In this document: positions 44,610 to 52,868 of the stretch, in pieces
How positions within the stretch are numbered: position 1 is the stretch's first letter
Layout of the letters: each line of letters begins with the position of its first letter
NCBI GenBank assembly: GCA_040756655.1
Contig: JBFLYN010000012.1
Location: 1 to 64,000, forward strand
From: JBFLYN01 sp040756655
GTDB lineage: Bacteria > Bacillota > Sulfobacillia > UBA8153
Direction: 5' to 3'
DNA length: 64,000 bases
The notes under the pieces: generated by a model
Database searches by the model: none
What the model was told of the DNA's origin: nothing
The model's input: the letters and a program-made list of their open reading frames with translations, nothing else
Program-made: the position numbers and the translations under genes

Positions 44610-44630
44610 TGGACAAACTCCAGTGATCAA
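44602..44630 (-). promoter_or_regulatory. sigH promoter with inverted repeat filling the spacer
   Basis: On the minus strand TTGATC (44625-44630) and TATAAT (44602-44607) are 17 bases apart. The whole spacer is the dyad ACTGGA-GTTTG-TCCAGT (44608-44624), with perfect 6-bp arms. This is an attractive operator position for a repressor or a spacer-binding activator; no regulator is identified. Confidence 0.7.
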
Positions 44631-44723
44631 GTGCAGTAGACCCGTCCCCATGCAACCCCGTCCACCGGGAGGAACCAGAAACCCCAGAACGAAAATCTAG
44701 AGCAAAAAAAGGAGCGTGGCAGC

Positions 44724-45527
44724 TTGAGCAACGGCCAGGTACTGTCCGCCATGTTAAGCCGGGCCTCAGTCCGCAAGTTCAGGCAGCTTCCGGTAAGCGA
44801 GGAAGTCCTCCGTACCATCGTCCGGGCCGGGCAGCAGGCCCCATTTGCTGGCCAGATGTACTCGGTCATCGTCGCCACAGAACGATCTGTCCGGGAAAGG
44901 CTCCGGCCGCTTTTCGGATCACTGGTGGTGCAGGCCCCGGTTTTCATGCTGATCTGCGTGGACTTCCTTCGCCTGGAATCATTCATTGCTGCCAGAGGAA
45001 GGTCCAACCGGGCAGACGACATGAGCATGTTGTTCCTGGGCATCCAAGATGCCTCCTACGCTGGCATGAACATGGTCCTAGCGGCCCAGGCTCTCGGGCT
45101 GGGCTCGGTATTCTTGGGCGCTGCTCCCTTTGTGGCTCCCCAGCTGGCTGAGATCTTCCAGCTGCCGCCACGGGTATATCCCCTGGTGGGCCTTGGCCTG
45201 GGCTATCCCGACGAAAGCCCCGCACCACGCCCGCGCATTCCCCTGGACCTCGTCTACATGTCTCAGAGCTACCGCCGGCCCTCTGCTGCCGAGATCGAAG
45301 AAGCCATGGAGGTAATGGACACTGGGTTGCTCCGGGAAGGATACTATGCTCGTCTGCACGCAATGATACCACTCGAAAGTGGACAAGAGACCCACGACTA
45401 CACAAACTACGGGTGGGGAGAACACATAGCACGGAAATACGGGCAGATGAAGCCCCGGGGCATGCGAACAATGCTGCTGGGCCAGGGCATTTCTATCAGC
45501 GCGACGCCTTCTGACGCTGGCGCCTGA
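44724..45527 (+). CDS. nitroreductase-family FMN oxidoreductase
   Basis: The 267-residue protein fits the NfsA/NfsB nitroreductase superfamily. The FMN phosphate site is in MLSRASVRKFRQLPVSEEVL (Arg-Ser/Ala-Val-Arg pattern), followed by RAGQQAPFAGQMYSVIV. A central IQDASYAGMNMVLAAQALGLG and a late LVGLGLGYPDE also match. Such enzymes reduce flavins, nitro compounds or quinones with NAD(P)H; the natural substrate is unknown. TTG start with AAAGGAG upstream. Its 3' end overlaps that of rlmB on the opposite strand by 32 bases. Confidence 0.88.
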   Translation: MSNGQVLSAMLSRASVRKFRQLPVSEEVLRTIVRAGQQAPFAGQMYSVIVATERSVRERLRPLFGSLVVQAPVFMLICVDFLRLESFIAARGRSNRADDMSMLFLGIQDASYAGMNMVLAAQALGLGSVFLGAAPFVAPQLAEIFQLPPRVYPLVGLGLGYPDESPAPRPRIPLDLVYMSQSYRRPSAAEIEEAMEVMDTGLLREGYYARLHAMIPLESGQETHDYTNYGWGEHIARKYGQMKPRGMRTMLLGQGISISATPSDAGA

Positions 45528-46239
45528 CTTCGTACAGGACTACAGCCAGCGCGGCAGATGCGTTCATAGAGCCGACTACACCGTACATGGGGATGTTTAC
45601 CAAGTAGTCGCAGTGCTCTTTGACCAACCTCCGGAGCCCGCGGTCCTCGCCGCCCAGCACGATCCCCAGAGGTCCGGTGAGCGGGGCTTCCCACATGCTT
45701 TGCCCGTGGCCGGCCTCCAGGCCCGCAATCCATAGACCTGCAGTCTTGAGTTCCTTGATGGTTTGGACCAGGTTGGTCACTCGTGCCAGTGGCACGTGGG
45801 CAGTAGCGCCCGCCGCCGCCCGGGCCACGGTGTCCGTGGGAGGAGCAGACCGGTGCCGGGGAATGACCACACCGTGCGCCCCTGCCGCATCCGCCACCCG
45901 GATGGCTGCCCCAAGGTTGCGCGGGTCCTGGACTCCATCGAGAAGTACCAGCAGGGGCTCCTGGCCCTTGGCGCCCGCGCTTTCCAGCATTTGCGCAGTG
46001 TCCGCCCACGTGATACCCTGGCACACCCGGGCGGCCACGTTCTGGTGTCGCGGCGCCAACCGGTCCATCTCGTTACGCTGCACTTTCCGGGCAGCGATGC
46101 CGCGCTGGCGGGCTAGTTCCTGGATGTCATCGGGCAAATCCTGGACAAAGAGCAGCTCCTCAACGGGTAGCCCGGCGCGGAGTGCTTCCCGCACGGGATT
46201 TTTCCCGGTGATCACCTCAAGCGGCGTCTTTGTGTCCAC
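45496..46239 (-). CDS. rlmB: 23S rRNA (guanosine-2'-O-)-methyltransferase, RlmB/TrmH type
   Basis: This is a SPOUT-class methyltransferase. The N-terminal substrate-binding domain (VITGKNPVREALRAG) is followed by the knotted domain with LLDGVQDPRNLGAAIRVADA, IVLGGEDRGLRRLV and VGSMNASAALAVVLYE, the three family motifs. RlmB methylates G2251 in E. coli; the exact target here is inferred. GTG start. It is downstream of thyX in the same transcription unit as ispDF and the PIN/TRAM gene. Confidence 0.92.
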   Translation of the reverse strand: MDTKTPLEVITGKNPVREALRAGLPVEELLFVQDLPDDIQELARQRGIAARKVQRNEMDRLAPRHQNVAARVCQGITWADTAQMLESAGAKGQEPLLVLLDGVQDPRNLGAAIRVADAAGAHGVVIPRHRSAPPTDTVARAAAGATAHVPLARVTNLVQTIKELKTAGLWIAGLEAGHGQSMWEAPLTGPLGIVLGGEDRGLRRLVKEHCDYLVNIPMYGVVGSMNASAALAVVLYEVRRQRQKASR

Positions 46240-46296
46240 TGTGCACTGTGCCTTTCCCGACCGGAGTTGGACATAGTGTCAGCACCTGTAGCCAGC

Positions 46297-47097
46297 CTAT
46301 ACTTCCCGGCGGCGCTGTTTCCACGCTTTCTGGAACTCCTCGAGCGTAGGTGCCCGGCCGCAGCACATCTTGCCTTCCGGGCAGTAGCCTCGTTCTTCAC
46401 ACGAAGCCCCGGCACGACAAAAGATGTTGGGGGCGATCTTCTTGTAGGTGGCTAAAAGCTCCCGGAAGAGATCGCGTATCTCCCACTGGGCGCGCTCGCA
46501 GCAGCGCAGGTTGAACATGTGCCGGAGCTGGCGGGCATTGGTGGTAATCACAAAGCGTGTCTCGGTGGCATTGGAGAGGGCAAACCGCACATCCTCAGCC
46601 GGTATGCCCAGGTCAAGACCGGCAACCTGGAGCGAACGGATCTCTGCCTGAAGACGGTGAAACCGCTCCAGGTATTCAGGGTGCTTTTGGAAAGTAGGGG
46701 GCACAATATAGTGGAAGTCATCTTCCTTGACGTAGCGCTGGGACTGCTGCAACTGGGATATGTCGGGAGAGGCCTCCTGGGGAGCGTTAATGTACACCCC
46801 GGGCTCTTTGAGCATTTTCATAAGACGATGCCGGTCATTCTGCTGGCTGGAGATGCGGCTGTAGCCTTCTACGGCAAATGATGTGTGCCAGTGTTCCAAG
46901 GCACCCAGATGCCCGCTGGCAATGAGACCGCGGACAAACCGGCCGGTGGCCTCATCGTCCGGGCCGGATTCACCCTGTACCATGCCGGCCAGTTCGTCCA
47001 CTCCCAGCGGAGCATAGCAGAGCCGGGTCATCAAGAGCAGGCGCTCAGTGTTGATACTGGTCCCCATGAAAGGGTAGTAAATGACGCGAATTCTCAA
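46297..47097 (-). CDS. thyX: flavin-dependent thymidylate synthase ThyX with insertion in the signature motif
   Basis: ThyX makes dTMP from dUMP with FAD, NADPH and methylene-tetrahydrofolate. Family segments include LEHWHTSFAVEGYSRISS, RHR at 89-91, SQRYV at 119-123, and LSNATETRFVITTNARQL with RCCERAQWEIRDL. In typical ThyX the RHR and the nucleophilic Ser are eight residues apart; here they are 28 apart, so about 20 residues (LMKMLKEPGVYINAPQEASP) are inserted. The C-terminus is Cys-rich (CRAGASCEERGYCPEGKMCC), as in Clostridia homologues. The start at a TTG (47097) is weakly supported, with GGAGG twelve bases away. Confidence 0.88.
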   Translation of the reverse strand: MRIRVIYYPFMGTSINTERLLLMTRLCYAPLGVDELAGMVQGESGPDDEATGRFVRGLIASGHLGALEHWHTSFAVEGYSRISSQQNDRHRLMKMLKEPGVYINAPQEASPDISQLQQSQRYVKEDDFHYIVPPTFQKHPEYLERFHRLQAEIRSLQVAGLDLGIPAEDVRFALSNATETRFVITTNARQLRHMFNLRCCERAQWEIRDLFRELLATYKKIAPNIFCRAGASCEERGYCPEGKMCCGRAPTLEEFQKAWKQRRREV

Positions 47098-47118
47098 GGT
47101 CGGTCTGAGCCTCCTTCC

Positions 47119-48309
47119 CTAGTCAAGACGGCTTTCCAGCAGAGCTACGCACCAGGCACAGACTCCCTCTGCCCGTCCCACAAATCCCATGCCTTCCTGA
47201 GTAGTGGCCTTGATCCCAATCCGGCCAGCAGAAATCCGGAGGATGGGTGCCAGCACTTCCTTCATCATGGGAATGTGCGGGGCGAGCCTGGGGTTTTCGC
47301 AGACTACAGTGGCATCCACGTTTAGGATCCGGAACCCGGCTCGCAGAACCCTCTCAACCGTGGTGTTCAGAAGACTAGTGCTGGCAGCTCCCTGAAAGGC
47401 CGGGTCGGTGTTGGGAAAGTGCTGGCCGATATCTGGAAGCCCGGCCGCGCCGAGCAAGGCATCGATGATAGCATGTACCAACACATCGGCATCGGAATGG
47501 CCCGCCAGCCCAAGGTCTGCCGGTATTTCCACTCCTCCCAAGATGAAGGGCCGGTCGGCCTCCAACCGGTGGACGTCGTAGCCGATTCCCACTGCCGGAA
47601 CAGGGTTGGACAGGAGGCGCTCGGCCATGATCAGATCGTCTTCCCTGGTGAGCTTGAAGTTGTCACGGGCTCCTTCCACAACTTGCACCGGGTGACCACA
47701 GGCTTCCACCAGCCAGGCGTCATCGGTGGCCCCGGCCGGGGCCGGGCGCTCGTAGGCTTCAAAGAGCCAGGCGGCCCAGAATCCTTGGGGCGTCTGGATG
47801 GCCCTCAACCGGTCGCGGTCTACCGAGGACTCCACGGAGCCGGCGTACACCGTCTTGACGGTATCGTGAATCTCCACCGCCGGGACGGCGGCACCGTAGC
47901 TGGCAGCTGCCTGCAAAACCCTTTCTACCAGCCCGGTGGTGACCAGGGGCCGGGCACCGTCGTGTACCAGTATGATACCGGGTTCAAAAGCCCGGGCTGC
48001 GTCCAGTCCTGACTTCACCGAGTCCCATCGCCGTTCCCCGCCTTCTACTACGGCCTTCACCTTGCTGAGCCCGTAGGTAGGGACCAGCGCACGCCCCAGA
48101 CGTATGTCCCCAGCAGGCACCACCAAAACCACAGCATCCACCTGTTCCAGGGCTTGGAAAGGGCGTATGGAATGGACCACCACCGGCACCCCGCCTATGG
48201 GCAGAAACTGCTTCTTGACACCGCCCATGCGCGAACCGGCCCCGGCCGCGACCACCAAGGCTATGGTTCGCGGCCGGGGCTTGTCCGGTACAGCGTCTTG
48301 CCAGTTCAT
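47119..48309 (-). CDS. ispDF: bifunctional IspD-IspF isoprenoid (MEP pathway) enzyme
   Basis: The 396-residue fusion performs two non-consecutive steps of the MEP pathway. Residues 1 to about 235 are IspD (cytidylyltransferase): VVAAGAGSRMGGVKKQFLPI, VHDGARPLVT and IQTPQGF. From about 238 the IspF part (cyclodiphosphate synthase) shows GYDVHRLEADRPFILGG, the zinc-binding GLAGHSDADVLVHAIIDALLG and KATTQEGMGFVGRAEG. Separate ispD and ispF genes are more common in Bacillota. Its ATG overlaps the PIN/TRAM stop by four bases. Confidence 0.95.
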   Translation of the reverse strand: MNWQDAVPDKPRPRTIALVVAAGAGSRMGGVKKQFLPIGGVPVVVHSIRPFQALEQVDAVVLVVPAGDIRLGRALVPTYGLSKVKAVVEGGERRWDSVKSGLDAARAFEPGIILVHDGARPLVTTGLVERVLQAAASYGAAVPAVEIHDTVKTVYAGSVESSVDRDRLRAIQTPQGFWAAWLFEAYERPAPAGATDDAWLVEACGHPVQVVEGARDNFKLTREDDLIMAERLLSNPVPAVGIGYDVHRLEADRPFILGGVEIPADLGLAGHSDADVLVHAIIDALLGAAGLPDIGQHFPNTDPAFQGAASTSLLNTTVERVLRAGFRILNVDATVVCENPRLAPHIPMMKEVLAPILRISAGRIGIKATTQEGMGFVGRAEGVCAWCVALLESRLD

Positions 48310-49397
48310 CCCTGGTGGACTGCCCGCTCGTAGTATTTGGGGCGGGCAAAGATCATGCGGCCGCCCACTGTCTGGAGGTCACGGGTGACCGTCACTTCCA
48401 AGTCTTCGCCGATGTGCCGTTTGCCGCCATCGATGACTACCATGGTCCCGTCTTCCAAGTAGGCCACACCTTGCCCGGGCTCCTTCCCGTCCTTGATAAT
48501 ATGGACGGTCATTTCTTCGCCCGGCAGGAGCACTGGACGGACGGCCAGGGCCAGTTCGTTGACATTCAATACCGGTACACCCTGGAGTCCAGCCACCTTG
48601 TTGAGGTTGTAGTCATTGGTCACGATGCGGGCATTCAAAGTTCGGGCCAACTTGACCAGCTTGGAGTCCACATCCAGGTTGGAACCCAGGTCTCGCTCCT
48701 CGACCTGCACGGGCACAGCCAGCTCCTGCTGGATGCGGGCCAGCACATCAAGACCACGGCGGCCCCGGTTGCGCCTGAGCACGTCCTGGGAATCCGCAAT
48801 GTGTCTTAGCTCTTCCAGGACAAAGGAAGGGATGACCAGCGGTCCTTCGAGAAAACCGGCAGCGCAGATATCCGCGATGCGTCCGTCAATGATGACGCTG
48901 GTATCCAGGATCTTGGGCTGGGACTCCGGGACTTTGACCAAGCGGCCTTTGCCGCCGCCCATGAACCCCGACAGGTCGTCCTTCTTGGTACGAGCGATGA
49001 CCATTCCCAGGTAACCAAGGAGCAGGATGCTGATGGTCGGCAGAACCGAGCCAAGTAGCGGCATCTGCGAGAGCGCCGGACGGAGCAGATTAGCTATTAT
49101 AAGTCCGATAATCAAACCGGCTGCTCCCAGCACAATCTCCTGTAGCGAGGCTCCGGTCACCCGGTCTTCAATCCAGGACACTATCTTGAGAGTCCACCGG
49201 ATTAGCGATGGACCGAAAAAGAACCCGGCCAGCCCGGTCACAGCTCCGCCGAAGCCAATAAGGCCCACCATCTGCATAAGGTTCAACGTCCGGCCGGCCG
49301 CCGCGGTCAGTGGTCCCAGGCTGTAGTAAGTGGCCAGCCCCCCGGCCAGCACTCCTACGCCCGCCATGACCCGTGCGGCAATCCTTGTGTACACCAA
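48306..49397 (-). CDS. PIN/TRAM-domain membrane protein (YacL-like)
   Basis: The 363-residue product begins with about four hydrophobic segments (for example AGVGVLAGGLATYYSL and GLIIGLIIANLL). A PIN nuclease-like domain follows (KILDTSVIIDGRIADI, FVLEELRHIADSQDVL, RGRRGLDVL), then a C-terminal TRAM RNA-binding domain (GQGVAYLEDGTMVVIDGG). Homologues precede ispD in many Bacillota; function is unproved, possibly a membrane-tied ribonuclease. The promoter at 49434-49462 stands directly upstream, next to the nested insertion sequences. Confidence 0.9.
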   Translation of the reverse strand: MVYTRIAARVMAGVGVLAGGLATYYSLGPLTAAAGRTLNLMQMVGLIGFGGAVTGLAGFFFGPSLIRWTLKIVSWIEDRVTGASLQEIVLGAAGLIIGLIIANLLRPALSQMPLLGSVLPTISILLLGYLGMVIARTKKDDLSGFMGGGKGRLVKVPESQPKILDTSVIIDGRIADICAAGFLEGPLVIPSFVLEELRHIADSQDVLRRNRGRRGLDVLARIQQELAVPVQVEERDLGSNLDVDSKLVKLARTLNARIVTNDYNLNKVAGLQGVPVLNVNELALAVRPVLLPGEEMTVHIIKDGKEPGQGVAYLEDGTMVVIDGGKRHIGEDLEVTVTRDLQTVGGRMIFARPKYYERAVHQG

Positions 49398-49433
49398 ACC
49401 ACCTCCCCTGTACTGGCACTCATGTCTCCATCA

Positions 49434-49462
49434 ATTATATGTTATCGGGACAGGCCTTTCAA
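49434..49462 (-). promoter_or_regulatory. sigma-A promoter of the PIN/TRAM-ispDF-thyX-rlmB unit
   Basis: On the minus strand TTGAAA (49457-49462) and TATAAT (49434-49439) are 17 bases apart. The insertion block begins about 10 bases upstream of this -35, so the promoter itself is intact. Confidence 0.8.
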
Positions 49463-49472
49463 GGCGAGCGAG

Positions 49473-49482
49473 GGTCTGAGGC
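49473..49482. repeat. left 10-bp target duplication of the ISAs1-type element
   Basis: GGTCTGAGGC here is repeated exactly at 51484-51493 on the other side of the element. A perfect 10-bp duplication defines both IS ends. Confidence 0.9.
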
Positions 49483-51483
49483 CAGGGTTCCGTCAAAGTC
49501 TAATGGGATACCGAGCTAACCAGGGCAAAGAATTTCGGGGTGGCTTTTCGCGCAGACATAGTTTATCATGGGTATATGAGTACCTCCGCCCTAAATTCAT
49601 TGGTAGTGCGCCCAATCCGGCCCGACGAGGAACCCACCTGGAATACGCTCATGGCGACCCATCACTACCTCGGATTTGAGCGTCTCGTCGGTGAGTCGCT
49701 CAAGTACGTTGCCCTGCTAGAAGGCGAATGGGTTGCGCTCATCGCCTGGGGGACCGCAGCGTTTAAGTGCGCAGCCCGGGACCAATGGATTGGCTGGTCC
49801 CGCGAACAGCAGTGGCAACGGCTTAAATTCCTGGCTAATAACCAGCGTTGCCTGATCCTGCCTCACGTGCACCAGCCCAATCTTGCCTCCAAGTGCCTCG
49901 CTTTGAACCTCCGGCGCCTGAGTGCCGATGGGCAGGCCAGTTTCGGACATCCGGTCCTGTTGGCGGAGACCTTTGTGGATCCGAGTCGCTTCCAAGGCAC
50001 CTGGCTCCCCCTCGGCCAGACACGCGGCTTTGGTCTTAGTAGTAGCCGCTACTATCATCATGGCCAACCCAAAACCGTCTGGGTGCGTCCGTTGCACCGC
50101 CGGGCACGGGCCCTGCTAACGGCGCTGTTCACCGCTCCCATCCTGCAAGGAAAGGGGGGCATCCGCTTGGATCTCAATACCGTCAAGATTGAGAAAGCAG
50201 GCGGCCTCCTCGACTACCTCCGAAAGCTACCGGACCCACGCCGGCGCCGGGGCATACGCCACAGTCAGGTTGCGATTCTCGCGGTAGCGATCTGTGCGGT
50301 CCTCTGCGGTCATCGCAGCTACGTCGCCATCGGCGAATGGGCAGCCGATCAGCCCCAGGGCGTTCTCCAACGCGCCGTCATCACCTTACGGGTCGCTACA
50401 TTCCACCCAGTGAGCCCACCATTCGCCGTACCCTCCAAGCGCTTGATCCCAACCTGGTTGACCGGGTGATCGGGGGTTGGCTCCACCGGCAGACGGGCGG
50501 CGAGGCCATCGCGGTCGACGGCAAGACCTTGCGGGGCTCAGCCTCGCAGCAGCGCAAGGCGGTTCATCTGTTATCGGCTCTGGTCCACAAGGAAGGCGTG
50601 GTCGCTGCCCAATGTGCGGTCGACACCAAGAGCAACGAGATCACAGCCTTTCGGCCTTTGCTGGATCCCTTAGACCTTACCGACACCGTCGTAACCGCCG
50701 ACGCGATGCATGCTCAGGTCGACCATGCTCGTTATTTGGTCGAAGAGAAGCAGGCTGACTATCTATTTACCGTCAAAGGCAACCAACCCACCCTGCTGGC
50801 AGACCTCACCGCGCTCGAGGAGAGCGATTTTTTCCCCTCCGTATGTCGAGCGCGAACGAGGACACGGTCGCGTTGAGACCCGCATCATTCGCACCAGCAC
50901 CGCACTCAACGGCTACCTCAACTTCCCCCATGCGGCCCAGGTATTCCGTATTGAGCGGCGTCGTGCCGATCTAGGCGGCAAACTCCTGTCCTAAGAAATG
51001 GTCTACGGCGTGACCAGTCTGCCACCCTGCCAAGCCGATCGTAGACGCCTGCTCTCCCTTGCGCGCAGACACTGGGAGATTAAGAATCGGCTCCATTGGG
51101 TGCGGGATGTCACCTTCGATGAGGATCGATCTCAGATCCGCATCCAGGGAGGGCCTCGGGTCTTTGCCACGCTACGCAATCTCCCGATCAGCCTATTACG
51201 ACTGGTCGGGTGGGACAACATTGCCGCCGGATTACGGAAGTTCTACAGGTGTGGTGCCATCCATGCCCAGGAGTTAATCGGCTGCTAAACCGCAGCCCCT
51301 TAACTCCTGTGCTTCCTGCTAACCCGCCCACTCGTAGGACCTCTCTGCCATTTTCCCGGTTCTGTGACCCCTCGCGACCTCAACGACCTCAAGCAAACCC
51401 TTCACTGAGCCTTGGCGCGTTTGATCTACCGTAATCTAACGCTCATCACCACGCCGTGAAAACCTACTTTGACGGGGACCTGG
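49483..51483 (+). mobile_element. ISAs1-type insertion sequence with DUF4338 domain, decayed transposase
   Basis: A 2001-bp element. Ends are inverted repeats: CAGGGTTCCGTCAAAGT on the left against CAGGTCCCCGTCAAAGT on the right strand (14 of 17 match), flanked by the perfect 10-bp duplication GGTCTGAGGC. The single transposase reading frame is broken. The element inserted into the extreme left end of another IS (51488-52804). Confidence 0.9.
49576..51288 (+). pseudogene. ISAs1-family transposase fused to an N-terminal DruA-like DUF4338 domain (frameshifted)
   Basis: From ATG 49576 the first part (to about 50130) reads MSTSALNSLVVRPIRPDEE, then HHYLGFERLVGESLKYVALL and FLANNQRCLILP, matching the DUF4338 family, which includes DruA of Druantia. 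Then comes the ISAs1 N-terminal region (GGLLDYLRKLPDPRRRRGIR) and the DDE core: AVDGKTLRGS and VVTADAMHAQ. Breaks: frameshift near 50375, another at the T6C4 run near 50835, an in-frame TAA at 50992-50994. In the C-terminal motif the expected catalytic Glu is Lys (HWEIKNRLHW). Transposition activity is therefore unlikely. Confidence 0.85.
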
Positions 51484-51493
51484 GTCTGAGGCA
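51484..51493. repeat. right 10-bp target duplication of the ISAs1-type element
   Basis: GGTCTGAGGC, identical to 49473-49482. Its last six bases, TGAGGC, are also the first bases of the inverted repeat of the next IS, which shows that this element landed in the end of that IS. Confidence 0.9.
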
Positions 51494-52804
51494 TTTGCGT
51501 TGTCCCTGTTTCTGACCTCAGGATCTTGGTCAAGGACTACGCAAAACCACGCTCCAGAGTCCCATCGGTACCCCTGGCGATGGTCTTGAACCACGTTTTA
51601 CCCTCCGCCAGCGCATCGAATGCGTTCCTAGGGCGAACGAGAGCAACCGGCAACCATCTCTCCTTATGCGTCAGGTTTTTCGGTTTTAGCTTAGGCCGCT
51701 ACCAGGCTGCGTAGCCCGTCCAGTTGCTGGGTTCGGATCCGGCCCAGCGCCATCGCCAGCATCACGCTCAGGGCCATCCCGCTTTGTAGTCCCCAGATGA
51801 AATGCTGCTCAAAGCCAAATGCCGTGTCCAGCCGGCTGTTCACCCGTTCCACCGCCGTCCGCTGCGCATAGGCCCGCCCCCATTTGTAGCTGGAGCGCGC
51901 TATGGGGACAAAGATGCGCCAGTCGGTGGCCAGCGGTATTGGAGTTGCGGTCCTTTGCAAAACCTCCATAAGCCAGTTCCCGTCGTTTGCCTGTGGCCGG
52001 ACAATGGCAGTAGACCGTCCCCCGGTAGTCATACACCATATTATCCTTGTCCGCCAGCAGCCGGGTGGCCTCCCCATCCTTCCAGCAGTTACGGATATCG
52101 ATCACCGGCTTGATCCGGTGCTCATCCCAAAGCCGGGTTAGAACTTGCTGTCAGCATAGCCCCGGTCCGCCCAAAACTGCTCCCCACGTTCCAGCAACCA
52201 GGGCTGCCGCTCCTGCAACGCATCCAACAACTGGCGGGCACACCGCACCTCGGACGCCGCCCGGGTGACCTTGAAGGCCACCGGCAGTTCATACTGGGCA
52301 TCGACCAGCCGGTGCAGTCGGACGCCGAACCAGGACACTTGCTTCTCCCAGGCCGTGCCATGGGCGTGCTGACCCTGGTAGACTTTGACGCCCCAGTCCG
52401 CATCCGTCTCCCGGCGTCCGTCGGCGGCCTGCGCTGCGCCCTCCTTCCGCGTCGGCCGGGCATGGCTGGAGATGGCTTTCCCGTCCAGAGCCAGGCACTG
52501 GCCGAAGTCGGGCAGTTTCTCACCCAGCTCACGGGTCAACCGTTCAAACACCGCGCGGAGCTTACCAGTCTGGGTCCGCAGCTGTCTTAGAAACCGGCGG
52601 GAGGAACGGTACCCGTGAAACCACATAGCGCCTGTAACTGGCCGTTTCGCAGCAACACCTGTACTGTTGGGGTCAACTTCCTGCATTGCCGTCCCGGCTC
52701 GTCCTCAACCCCTGCATAATCCCCTCTACACCGGGGTAAAGACTTTTTCACACGCCTCAAAAACCTTCATCTATCTGCTCTGTCTTCACAGCGCAATTGC
52801 CTCA
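51488..52804 (-). mobile_element. second insertion sequence, DDE type, decayed
   Basis: About 1.3 kb bounded by imperfect 17-bp inverted repeats: TGAGGCATTTGCGTTGT at 51488-51504 and, on the other strand, TGAGGCAATTGCGCTGT at 52788-52804 (15 of 17). The bases GTC stand outside both ends (51485-51487 and 52805-52807), a possible 3-bp target duplication. The transposase inside is broken. The stretch 51494-51690 holds only IS flank without a gene. Confidence 0.75.
51691..52686 (-). pseudogene. DDE transposase (IS4/IS5-like superfamily), frameshifted
   Basis: Transposase pieces appear in order: a first part with CLALDGKAISSHA (first Asp) and EQFWADRGYADSKF (second Asp); then, after a frameshift near 52140, LTRLWDEHRIKPVIDIRNC and YDYRGTVYCHCPATGKRREL; then, after another near 51930, IFVPIARSSYKWGRAYAQ and RTAVERVNSRLDTAFG, with the catalytic Glu. 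The N-terminus may also be shortened. I could not name the exact IS family; DRGY and AVERVNSRL place it in the broad IS4/IS5/IS1182 group. Confidence 0.8.
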
Positions 52805-52814
52805 GTCTACGTTT

Positions 52815-52849
52815 TGTTAAGGGAAAAGTCCGGCTAAGAAAGCCGGACT
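52815..52849 (-). terminator. intrinsic terminator after carD
   Basis: Eight-bp stem AGTCCGGC/GCCGGACT (52827-52849) with a 7-base loop; the minus strand continues TTTTCCC. It is 20 bases after the carD stop and next to the right end of the IS. Confidence 0.8.
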
Positions 52850-52868
52850 CTCCTGCCAGGAACCAAAC

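Noticed and set aside
50337..50876. Separate second transposase gene or programmed frameshift in the ISAs1 element
   Set aside because: ISAs1 elements normally have one frame. The breaks are at two places plus a stop codon, and the DDE motif is mutated, so decay or error is more likely than recoding.
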